Positions 1 through 7,288 of a DNA stretch of 11,430 nt are shown here, one piece after another. The first letter of the stretch is position 1; each line of letters starts with the position of its first letter. Below the pieces are notes generated by a model, which made no database searches, was not told where the DNA came from, and saw only the letters and a list, made by a program, of their open reading frames with translations. Position numbers and translations under genes: made by a program. The stretch is taken from assembly GCA_023091735.1 (NCBI GenBank), contig JALKBU010001404.1, positions 1 through 11,430 of the forward strand, in the 5' to 3' direction. This stretch comes from Trichomonas tenax (lineage: Eukaryota; Parabasalia; Trichomonadida; Trichomonadidae).

Positions 1-331
1 ATATATCCACAGCATTTTAGATGGGAAAATTTTTCATTTGCCACCAAAATTAGACCTTAAATATTCATACTGGTGGAGAAAAATCGAGATGTTTGAGTAG
101 GCGTAGAAAATTCAGTGACGCCAATAATTCCAAATTAAGTTGATGTGATATATATTCTTGATTTTACATAATAATGTTAATGTGCTATATATGCTAAATC
201 AATATTTCTTGTTTTTATTGCTTAAATTTTGTTAGTCGAAAATGACTACTTCATTAACCTTAATGTATAAAGTAGCCTTATTGTTAATTTTCATTCTAGA
301 TTATAAACACTGATTTGATTGATATTTTTAG
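1..331. other. AT-rich spacer, no gene seen
   Basis: This stretch has stops in all frames and no reading I recognise. The one element worth recording is TTAACCTTAATG at 254-265, because close relatives of it recur ahead of the other two glycine-rich copies (near 1285, 1324, 1911 and 1927). A TAG at 329-331 closes the frame of the first glycine-rich copy on its 5' side, so that copy has no visible start codon here. Confidence 0.6.
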
Positions 332-1177
332 ATATCAGCACTTAATTTTGAATTTAGAGAAAGCTGTGAGCAATATGAAATCCCTCTTGCCCCTGGAAAA
401 TATAGATTTGATACTTAGGGTGCAGCAGGAGGCTCCAATGGCGGAAATAGGGCCTTTGTGAGTGGTGTTATTATATTTCCTAAACAAGTTACTTTATTTG
501 CCGTAATTGGCGGCAAAGGATTAGATAAAAGATATTCTGCTGAGCCAATGCCACAAAGTTGTGGTGGAGGAGGTCGAGGAAGTATAGGTGTTGTTGATCC
601 ATCACGAGGCCGGCTTTCATCTGGTGCCAGTAGAGGTGGAGCAACAACTGTTTTTCTTTTTCGTAACTCCACTGCAAATCGCATTATTGTTAGTGCAGGT
701 GGTGGCAGAAGCGCTGAATTTGGTCTAGGTGGCCATGCAGGAGGATTATCCGGAGGGAATGGCTACGGCAAATGGAATAAATATTTTTCTATCGCCGAAA
801 ACCAATCTTCTGGATATCTTCCTGGTGTTGGCCAAGATGCCGCAGATAAGCAAATTCTCGCTTTGTATGGTGGAGAAGGATCGGGTGGTGATGGAGGAGG
901 CTATTATGGAGGATTTGCCATGCAAGAAAGTGGTTTAAATACTACTGTTGCAGGAAGCGGTGGGAGTTCGTACATTTCTGGATTTCCTGGCTGTGAACTT
1001 CATCCGAATGCAACATTTGATAATCCTGTACTTCTTGGAGGCTATGATTCTTTCAAGCTTCCAAATAGTACCACTTCTACTGGTGATCCAAGCCATGGAC
1101 ACCTTCGAATTACTTTATTTACTCCACCAAATTCATTTTGCCAATCCTTCCCATCAACACATTTTGCCATTGCTTGA
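332..1177 (+). pseudogene. Glycine-rich (ALK/LTK-type GRD) protein, copy 1, nonsense-broken
   Basis: This reads as one trichomonad glycine-rich protein of about 281 codons, disrupted by a single TAG at 416-418. The N-terminal part shows LNFEFRESCEQYEIPL then APGKYRFDT; the stop falls where copies 2 and 3 have TGG, so a Trp codon (W-G-A/G) has most likely become TAG. After it the frame is open to a TGA-type end at 1177. It contains SGVIIFPKQVTLFAVIGGKG, then CGGGGRGSI, RIIVSAGGGR, GGDGGGYYGG, AGSGGSSYISG and a Cys in the following FPGC. This order of Gly blocks is that of the family Pfam lists as Gly_rich / ALK-LTK glycine-rich domain, which is greatly expanded in Trichomonas; function is unknown. 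No signal peptide or membrane segment is visible. No in-frame ATG precedes the stop; the codon at the 5' edge is ATA (332-334) directly after TAG. Most likely a young pseudogene; a readthrough gene is less likely. Confidence 0.8.
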
Positions 1178-1395
1178 ACAAATACCAAATAAATTATTTG
1201 CTCATTCATGTATTTTCTATTATTGATGACTATAGTTGATATGAAAGCTATTTCTTGTGAGTTTAAATACACCCTTGCATAAAATTAACCTTATAATAAC
1301 CTCAATGGAGCTTAAAGTCGGTTTTAACCTTATAAGGCAAAAAATTAATTTTTTAGGAATGCATTCCTAAATAACGCATGAATCGTTTTGAAAAC
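1178..1395. other. Spacer between glycine-rich copies 1 and 2
   Basis: No coding sequence is supported. The spacer holds three AACCTTA/AACCTCA-type elements (near 1285, 1298 and 1324) and a perfect 20-bp palindrome at 1352-1371, listed separately. Confidence 0.5.
1352..1371. repeat. Perfect 20-bp palindrome
   Basis: TTTAGGAATGCATTCCTAAA is its own reverse complement with no spacer, centred between 1361 and 1362. It lies about 25 bp before the first recognisable homology of glycine-rich copy 2. It could be a binding site for a dimeric protein, a junction left by rearrangement, or chance in AT-rich DNA. Confidence 0.7.
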
Positions 1396-1848
1396 CTGTC
1401 TTTGACTATAATTATCGAGAAAGCGATGACTCATATATCGAATTGAATCATGGGGAGCTTAAGGTGGCTTCACTAGCGGAATTATTAGATTTAAGCTCCA
1501 AACTACATTATTTGCTGTGGGGGTGGTGACGGTGGTGGGTATTATGGAGGTGTAGCAATTCAAGAAAGTGGGACTGATACTTCTGTTGCCGGAAGTGGAG
1601 GAAGTTCAAATATTTCCAGATTTTCAGGTTGTAAACTTCATCCTAACGCGACATTTGAGAGTCCTATCCTTCTTAGAGGCTATGATTCATTCATCCTTCC
1701 AAACGGAACCCTCTATACAGGTAATCCTGGCCATGGTCATCTTCAAATTACTTTATTTACTCCACCAAATTCATTTTGCCAATACTTTGCGCCATTACGA
1801 TACCGCAACACGTTTCTTTTCCTTTTTATAACCATAGATGATAAATGA
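1396..1848 (+). pseudogene. Glycine-rich protein, copy 2, internally deleted
   Basis: Two separated parts of the copy 1 protein are joined here. The 5' part gives FDYNYRES (about 1401-1424), then after a frame change YRIESWGA (1436-1459), TAA at 1460-1462, then GGFTSGIIRFKLQTTLFAV. The next thing in copy 1 would be IGGKG, but copy 2 jumps, within the G-run near 1516-1530, to CGGGDGGGYYGG and runs in one frame to TGA at 1846-1848. That tail includes QESG, AGSGGSS, SGCKLHPNATF, GYDSF and PPNSFCQ, all matching copy 1. About 390 bp of copy 1 (the IGGKG-to-LYGGEG part) has no counterpart. The last 18 or so residues differ from copy 1. The conserved Trp is intact here (TGG 1451-1453), which supports reading the copy 1 TAG as a mutated Trp codon. 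Clearly nonfunctional. Confidence 0.8.
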
Positions 1849-1980
1849 ATTAATTTGCTTAATGTCCTTAATACTAAAACTTATATTAACTTGATTGTTT
1901 AAGAAATAAGAACCTTAATGTAAGTATTAACCTTAATTAGATTTTCATTTATGTCTCATAAATCTAAAGAACTATAATAA
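1849..1980. other. Spacer between glycine-rich copies 2 and 3
   Basis: AT-rich and without a gene. It carries AACCTTAATG at 1911-1920 and TTAACCTTAATT at 1927-1938, followed by a GATTTTCATT stretch that resembles the one ahead of copy 1 (near 288-296). This suggests that copies 1 and 3 share some 5' flank and not only coding sequence. Confidence 0.45.
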
Positions 1981-2239
1981 ATATCAGTACTTAACTTTGA
2001 ATACCAGGACGGCTGTAAATACTATGAGTTTATTCTTGCACCAGGAAAATATCAAATTTAATCGTGGGGTGATTCGATTATTTGCTTTAATTGGTGGAAA
2101 AGGATATAATGCAAATAATGAAACAAATGTTTCTTTACCAGCAAGTTGCGGTGGAGGTGGCTGCGGGAGCATATGTGTTATTTATCATCACTTTCCGGTG
2201 CAAGTGGGGATGGAGCTACATCAGTTTTTTTTTATTTAA
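1981..2239 (+). pseudogene. Glycine-rich protein, copy 3, 5' half only
   Basis: The first 26 codons give ISVLNFEYQDG then CKYYEFILAPGKYQI, matching copy 1 residue for residue at most positions, and then hit TAA at 2059-2061 where copy 2 has Glu. TGG (Trp) follows at 2065-2067. About 60 bp are then missing relative to copy 1 and the frame has changed; the reading resumes as LFALIGGKG, SLPASCGGGGCGSI. A second frame change near 2180 is needed to read LSGASGDGATSVFF, the counterpart of copy 1 LSSGASRGGATTVFLF. Similarity ends near 2238 in a T-run, so the C-terminal half, including the GGGYYGG and GGSSYISG blocks, is absent. Nonfunctional remnant. Confidence 0.75.
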
Positions 2240-2644
2240 TTAAATTTTATAGAATAAACTATATGCTTATACTTATACTTGTGTTCATTATGATGGAGGA
2301 TAAATAGATCATAATTTCTATGAAGATTTACCTATTTGATAATCGTCTTACAGCTTTACCATTCTAATCCAAAAATTGTTCTTCATTATGATATTGAACC
2401 GTTCAATATGATTTGTTTCCTAATTTGATTATTATCCCTCTAAATAAAATTATATAATGTATATGAAAGAAATTTAATGGCTACTTAGGCATAAGTATGA
2501 AATAAACTCAATTCAAATCATCATGATGAAAAATAAATAATTTTCAATTAGCTGGAACGCGTATTTGAATATTATTGGGTTATCATAAGATAAATTTAAC
2601 GAACAAATAAAATAACAAGTGGTATTGAAATAAAGTATAACAAA
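2240..2644. other. AT-rich spacer, no gene seen
   Basis: No ORF of any quality. It lies between the + strand remnants and the 3' end of the - strand small gene, so it is 3' flank for both. The only structured element I see is the inverted repeat at 2391-2409. Confidence 0.6.
2391..2409. repeat. Inverted repeat, 9-bp arms around one base
   Basis: ATATTGAAC, one C, then GTTCAATAT: perfect arms with a single-base centre. It sits in the 3'-flanking spacer. A loop of one base makes a hairpin poor, so a protein site or chance is as likely as an RNA structure. Confidence 0.6.
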
Positions 2645-2995
2645 TTATTGTGATTTTTCCATTGTTTCTGTGAGAATAGCGTTATCTACTTGAGTTGTAA
2701 TTCCTGTCGAATCCTTGAGCTCATCTAAGATATCTTGTGCATCTTTGATATCTTTTTTAAGGACATCAACCTGATATCTTGACTCAGCAACTAATTTTAC
2801 GAGTAGCTCTAGCCTTCTTTTAAGACTAGTATTCTCTGCGACGACTGGGTGAATGTGATTTTCAAAATCTGCAAGATCTGTAACGTCATTCCATAGCGAT
2901 TGCTGGTAAACTAACTTGTTCCCAGAGAGTGCAGTCTGTATTGAAGGACTGGGCTGCCCACGCCTCATCCTTGGCTCTGATTCTTCATCTTCCAT
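2645..2995 (-). CDS. Small coiled-coil protein, unknown function (116 aa)
   Basis: I do not recognise this gene. The start is taken as the ATG at 2993-2995 (MEDEESEPRMRRG); the frame is open 19 codons further up but without any ATG, and that stretch is Lys/Phe-rich 5' flank. The N-terminal 20 or so residues are acidic then basic and likely disordered. Residues from about 28 (LVYQQSLWNDV) to about 100 are helical with a heptad-like pattern: NTSLKRRLELLVKLVAES, then YQVDVLKKDIKDAQDILDEL. The protein ends in TETMEKSQ. There is no signal peptide, membrane segment or Cys. It is co-oriented with CFAP57 and its ATG lies 233 bp beyond the CFAP57 stop. Mixed codon use and a long intact frame in AT-rich DNA support a real gene. 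It could be a small axonemal or cytoskeletal protein; that is inferred from context only. Confidence 0.7.
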   Translation of the reverse strand: MEDEESEPRMRRGQPSPSIQTALSGNKLVYQQSLWNDVTDLADFENHIHPVVAENTSLKRRLELLVKLVAESRYQVDVLKKDIKDAQDILDELKDSTGITTQVDNAILTETMEKSQ

Positions 2996-3228
2996 AAAAT
3001 TTTTTGAAATTCGTTTTTTCTTCAAAAATATGAAATTCTTAATCTTTGTCACTCAGATATCCTAAATTTCATAAATTTTCTTGATGACGTTTAAAATTAA
3101 TTTCATATTTTAAAATTCAAAGAATTGAGCTGTCTTGCTTATAAATTATGTAGACATTCTGAAAAGAAGTTGAAGTATATACATAAATTTTCTTATTTAA
3201 AAATAAAAAGTCATAACAAATATTATAC
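2996..3228. promoter_or_regulatory. Spacer carrying the likely promoter of the small coiled-coil gene
   Basis: This 233-bp AT-rich spacer separates the CFAP57 stop from the small-gene ATG, both on the - strand. On that strand it contains TCATATT with its A at 3031, which fits the trichomonad initiator form (TCA then pyrimidine then A/T) 36 nt ahead of the ATG, and AAACGTC at 3092-3086. Neither match is decisive. The CFAP57 3' flank contains ATTTGTTAT (3221-3213), also found just after the small gene's stop. Confidence 0.3.
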
Positions 3229-6200
3229 TTATTCGTTGATGTTCATTGGTGGAAGACGCTCCTTAGACATAGCTGGTCTTCTAGAAACGTTACCGCGAAG
3301 CTGAAGCTGCTTGAGCTGTGTTGTAAGCTCCTTTATTCTGCCTTCCTGCATCTGGATAATCTTGTTGAGTTCTTCCTGGCTGAACATCGACTTCCTGGAC
3401 TCCTCGAGAACTTCCTTCTTCATCCTGATGTTCTGGTTCTGTCTTCTGAGATCTGAGATCTGTGTCATGAGAGTGACAGCTTCGGCCATCTTTCTCTCCT
3501 GTGTTCTCTTCGATTCTTCATCACCTCTTGTCAATCTTCTAGCGACAGCAGTGATGTTTCTTTCGAGAGCATCTCTTGCTCTGTTTCTCTCGATCTGGAT
3601 ATCTGTGACACCAGTCTTCCTCTTTGATGTGCTCTCATCACCTACGTACTTCTTGTAAAGAGCTGCAAGAGATGGAGAGAATCTCTTTGGTGTATGTGTT
3701 GTCTTGTTTTCATCATCGAGAAGAGCTTGATAAACGTTGTGAACTTCGAGCTTGAACTGTCTAATGATCTGGCGAACTTCTTCGAGCTCCTTTGTTCTTG
3801 TATCGATCTCACGCCTCTTAGCATCGATCTTAAGCCTGAGTTCGTTAGCTTCGAGTCTGAGCTGCTCGTCGTTCTTGTTGTATCTCTGCATTTCTTGCTG
3901 CATTCTCTCGCATGTGATTGTGATATCCTGGAGCTTGGCCTGATCTGGTTCAAGCTTCTTGTTCCAGTCAGCGATACGATCATTAAGGAGCTGTTTGTGC
4001 TTCTCAAGGTTGGAATTCTGCTTTGTAAGCTCATCAATTCTGGCATCCTTTTCTTCGAGGTTGTGCTTAAGCTCTTTCAACTCATGGATTCTTGTCTCCT
4101 TAAGATGTCTTGCTTGAGCAATGTCTGTCTGCTTTCCAGCAACTTCTGCTGCCTTCTTGTTGAGCTTATCTCTTGCATCAGCTTCAGCGGCCTTTGCCTC
4201 CTTAAGCTGTTCTTCCATTCTCTTGCTTTGCTGCTCGAGTTCAGCAGACTTCTTAAGTTCCTCCTTTCTGAGCTGCAAAGCTTCAAATTCAAGCTTACCG
4301 ATCTCGAATGCAAGTTCTCTGGAACGTTCAATTTCCCACTTGTCGTACTCCTCGATCATTGCGTTCTTCTCCTGTTGGACGCGAGCTGTCTCTTCAGCAA
4401 GGCTTCTGAGTTGCTCCTGGAACTTGCGTTCGGCATCTTCTCTGCTTGCTTGGTTGGCAGCAATTGCCTTCTTGAGCTTCTCGTCCCACTCTTTACGAGC
4501 TTCTTCGATATCGAGCTTGAGCTGCTCCTGTTGATTCATTTCGTTCTCCTTGGACATCTCGAATCTCTTGAGCTTCTGTTCTTCTTCGTTTGCGAACCTC
4601 TTGTTCGTAGCCTGAATCTGTTCGCGAGCTTCCTGGTTCATCTGCTCGATCTGCTGCTCAAGAGCTGCCATGTTCTGGTTCTCTGCAGCTTGTTCAGCAG
4701 CGAACTTCTCCTGGATTGTCTTGATTGACTGTTCGAAGCCTTGATTGAGTGTTGCGAGCTTGTTTGCGTTTGTTTCGGACTGCTCTCTGACTCTTTGCTG
4801 AGCGGCTCTTAACTTCTTGAGCTGTTCAACGTTCTCACTGCGTGTGATGAGAACATCCTCTGAGAATGTGATCTTTGTGTCGCTACGCTGGTTGCCCTGA
4901 TCGACACCATTGATCTTCATCATGTAGATGCAGCCATCTTCGCCGGATGAGAACAAGTACTGGAAATCTGGAGATATGACCATAGCTGTGACTGGTGTAT
5001 GGTGAGCGACTGTTTCTGTGACAGAGTCTGTTGTTGGGAAGTTGTTGACCGAGTTGGATGTACCTGGGAAGTGGTAGATTCTGATTGTACCATTCCTTGT
5101 GGAAACAAACAAGCAGCGGTGGGATGGGCCCATAACAACCTGGCATGGAATAGCGACGACATCGAGCTGGTTCTTTGTCTGTGTATCTTCCGTCTCTCTG
5201 AGTGTGTTATCAGGAGCCGTAATACCGTAGCAGCGAGCACATGTTGGATCTGTAGCAACAATAGAGATGAAGTGGTGGGATTGCTGAGATGTGAGGGTAG
5301 TCCTTGATTTACCTGATCTAACAACCCAAATACCCATTTGACCGCTCATATCGCATGTGATGATGTGGTTATCATCTGTGGACCATGCGAATGTTGCAAC
5401 ACGCTGACCCTGTGATCTGATTGTAACAACTGGCTTGAATGTGTACGAAGAATAAACGGAAACACTGTTCTGGTTGACAGCAGCGAAGTATTGACCGCCG
5501 TGAGAGAACTTTAGATCCTTGCAGTTTCGAATACCAAATTCATGCTGTACAACTAGGTCATTCACCGTCACGGCCATATACGCAATTTTTTCAGGGAAGC
5601 CAACAATCATGAAGCAACCATTTGGATGGAATGAGACCGAAAGAGGTGGATCCTTGCAATAGTGATTCACCTCGCAAACCATCTTGTCGTAGTTCCACAC
5701 ACGAATGGACTGATCTTCACCGCATGTGACGAGGAGTTGCTTGCGATATGCAACATCGATTCCTGTAACAACACCGATGTGGTGTGATGGAAGGACTGGG
5801 ACGAGGCCTTCGTTCTGGTTTGCGTTCGGATCTGTGTTGTTTAATGGAATGGCGATGAGGCGTGCATCGTTCATCAAGGCCATGAGCTTATCTTCGTTTG
5901 GTGAAACAGTGAGAGCAACAATTGTGCTGTTTTCGTCCAAAACGATACTGTTTCCTTCAGAGAAGTTCTTTAAGTCCGCCTGCTTGTCAAAGAAGTGGAT
6001 TGTGTTTCCTCCTGTTACGCAGACGAAGCCCTTTGGTGTGAGAGTGAGATTTGTAATAGGACCGTTTGTTTGATTCTTGATTGGGATTTGCATTGAGTAG
6101 TTTGGTGTATCTAAGCAGTACAAATGTCCATCTGTCGAAGAAGCAATGATACGGCTGTCTAAACCAACGAAAATGTGCTCCTTGAAATCGTATGTGTCTT

Positions 6201-6810
6201 TGCTTGGCGTTTGTTTGTAGTTAAAACCCTTATCGCTTCTCACGAGGAGCTTGTAAACGCCTTTACCCGTGCAGCAAATTGTATTTACATCTGTAGGATG
6301 GAAAGAAATGCAATTAACACTTGTGTTGAATGTACTGGTTGATGCGTTACCAGTAACTTTCTGAGAGACGACAAGCGATCCGTTGGTGATATCAAAGTAG
6401 AAGATCTGCGAGTCAGTATTTCCCATGGCAATTAAATAACGTGCACCGGCACTGAAAGCGAGAGCCGTGAAAGACATTGTAGAGTTTGGTAAAGTGATTG
6501 ATTTTTGTCTCTTCAACGTATTGAGCTCAACAATATAAATAATCGAAGCATCAAGTTCTAATGAATAAGCTAGAAAGACTTGGCCATTTTGAGTTGGTGG
6601 CGAAACGGCAACACACTTGACGTCGCCGCGAGTGGTGTCGGTATATGGAAGGAATTTCTGTTTCTTTAATTCCCAATTATGAGAAACAATATTATTACCT
6701 GCAAAATAGACGACGGTTGTCTCACCCAATAGGTAAATGCCGGTATTGGGTGAGCGGTCTATGCCCATAACGCGGAATTGTTCAAGGCTGATCTGGTTCT
6801 GGGCAGTCAT
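3229..6810 (-). CDS. CFAP57: CFAP57 (WD-repeat protein 65), axonemal WD40/coiled-coil protein
   Basis: A 1193-residue protein with the layout and length of CFAP57/WDR65 (about 1250 residues in animals). Residues 1 to about 636 are WD40 repeats forming a probable double propeller; clear blades include GVVTGID...GEDQSIRVWN (about 340-370), FAWSTDDN...GQMGIWVV and VTAMVISPDF...GEDGCIYMM. Residues about 657-1030 and 1080-1180 are nearly continuous Glu/Lys/Gln coiled coil. The C-terminal part gives the family match: LYKKYVGD, then ALERNITAVARRL, ISDLRRQNQNIR and IIQMQEGRIKEL correspond to segments of animal CFAP57 as I recall them. CFAP57 works in motile flagella, where it helps dock a subset of inner-arm dyneins; trichomonads have several motile flagella. 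The start is the first ATG in frame (6808-6810). AAAACGTTA lies about 9-17 nt upstream. Codons are strongly biased to AAG, GAG and C/G endings, especially in the coiled coil, unlike the neighbours; this suggests good expression. Confidence 0.88.
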   Translation of the reverse strand: MTAQNQISLEQFRVMGIDRSPNTGIYLLGETTVVYFAGNNIVSHNWELKKQKFLPYTDTTRGDVKCVAVSPPTQNGQVFLAYSLELDASIIYIVELNTLKRQKSITLPNSTMSFTALAFSAGARYLIAMGNTDSQIFYFDITNGSLVVSQKVTGNASTSTFNTSVNCISFHPTDVNTICCTGKGVYKLLVRSDKGFNYKQTPSKDTYDFKEHIFVGLDSRIIASSTDGHLYCLDTPNYSMQIPIKNQTNGPITNLTLTPKGFVCVTGGNTIHFFDKQADLKNFSEGNSIVLDENSTIVALTVSPNEDKLMALMNDARLIAIPLNNTDPNANQNEGLVPVLPSHHIGVVTGIDVAYRKQLLVTCGEDQSIRVWNYDKMVCEVNHYCKDPPLSVSFHPNGCFMIVGFPEKIAYMAVTVNDLVVQHEFGIRNCKDLKFSHGGQYFAAVNQNSVSVYSSYTFKPVVTIRSQGQRVATFAWSTDDNHIITCDMSGQMGIWVVRSGKSRTTLTSQQSHHFISIVATDPTCARCYGITAPDNTLRETEDTQTKNQLDVVAIPCQVVMGPSHRCLFVSTRNGTIRIYHFPGTSNSVNNFPTTDSVTETVAHHTPVTAMVISPDFQYLFSSGEDGCIYMMKINGVDQGNQRSDTKITFSEDVLITRSENVEQLKKLRAAQQRVREQSETNANKLATLNQGFEQSIKTIQEKFAAEQAAENQNMAALEQQIEQMNQEAREQIQATNKRFANEEEQKLKRFEMSKENEMNQQEQLKLDIEEARKEWDEKLKKAIAANQASREDAERKFQEQLRSLAEETARVQQEKNAMIEEYDKWEIERSRELAFEIGKLEFEALQLRKEELKKSAELEQQSKRMEEQLKEAKAAEADARDKLNKKAAEVAGKQTDIAQARHLKETRIHELKELKHNLEEKDARIDELTKQNSNLEKHKQLLNDRIADWNKKLEPDQAKLQDITITCERMQQEMQRYNKNDEQLRLEANELRLKIDAKRREIDTRTKELEEVRQIIRQFKLEVHNVYQALLDDENKTTHTPKRFSPSLAALYKKYVGDESTSKRKTGVTDIQIERNRARDALERNITAVARRLTRGDEESKRTQERKMAEAVTLMTQISDLRRQNQNIRMKKEVLEESRKSMFSQEELNKIIQMQEGRIKELTTQLKQLQLRGNVSRRPAMSKERLPPMNINE

Positions 6811-7288
6811 TGAACTATTAACGTTTTAATCGCTTTACATTCAAATTTCGTTTATTTTTCTTGTTTCCGTTTTTTCTTAACATTTAATATTTTTAGCATA
6901 TTCTAAGCTGATTCATCAAATAAAATTCAAAAAATTGATGAAATTATCAGCAAATAATTATAATACAGCTTTATAGTCAGCATCATCATTAAGTCATTTT
7001 ATAGTTATATATAAATAACTCATCAAAATCTATATATATAATATAGTCGATAATATTTCCAGAAAATATCATAATTAAAAATCACAACTTTGTTATATTA
7101 ATACTGTGTTTGCTTTAGATTTTTCTATTATTATGCGAACGGAAATTTCCTCAAGTCGAAATATTTTAGTAATAATATTAAATAAGCATTTCCAAAATGA
7201 ATTTCTATATATTTGAATCGGGACTATGTATTTAAGAAACGTGTATTTTACAAATACAATATACAAACAAAATAATATAAAAAATATC
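6811..7288. promoter_or_regulatory. Intergenic region: CFAP57 promoter side and BRCT gene 3' flank
   Basis: This 478-bp, very AT-rich gap has no credible gene. A 69-codon reading on the - strand is a low-complexity Ile/Phe/Lys string that overlaps the BRCT gene tail. The first 20 bp upstream of the CFAP57 ATG contain AAAACGTTAATAG on the - strand, with the AACG core typical of Myb sites. A short imperfect hairpin, AGTTAT...ATAACT, lies at 7003-7020. No terminator or poly(A) site can be placed with confidence. Confidence 0.35.

Noticed and set aside
332..418. Alternative genetic code with TAG as sense in copy 1
   Set aside because: The intact genes here end normally at TAA and no in-frame TAG occurs in CFAP57 or the BRCT gene; copies 2 and 3 have TGG at this codon and are themselves pseudogenes, so a nonsense mutation is simpler.
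415..684. Proline-rich reading on the - strand (89 codons), and similar ones at 489-677 and 1984-2172
   Set aside because: They are shadows of glycine codons in the + strand glycine-rich copies: GGN reads as CCN, hence Pro.
1568..1831. An 87-codon + strand reading over glycine-rich copy 2
   Set aside because: The homologous frame to copy 1 is a different one, which runs to the TGA at 1846-1848; this reading is out of frame with it.
1372..1848. A spliced gene in which the missing centre of copy 2 is an intron effect
   Set aside because: Trichomonad introns carry a GTATGT-type 5' site and an ACTAAC...CAG 3' motif; neither is present, and the missing part is coding sequence in copy 1, so a deletion fits better.
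3694..4728. A 344-codon open reading on the + strand opposite CFAP57, plus shorter ones at 3311-3658 and 4121-4534
   Set aside because: These are antisense shadows of the coiled-coil half of CFAP57. The repeated Glu/Lys codons with C/G third bases read as Leu/Ser/Phe strings on the other strand and remove stops.
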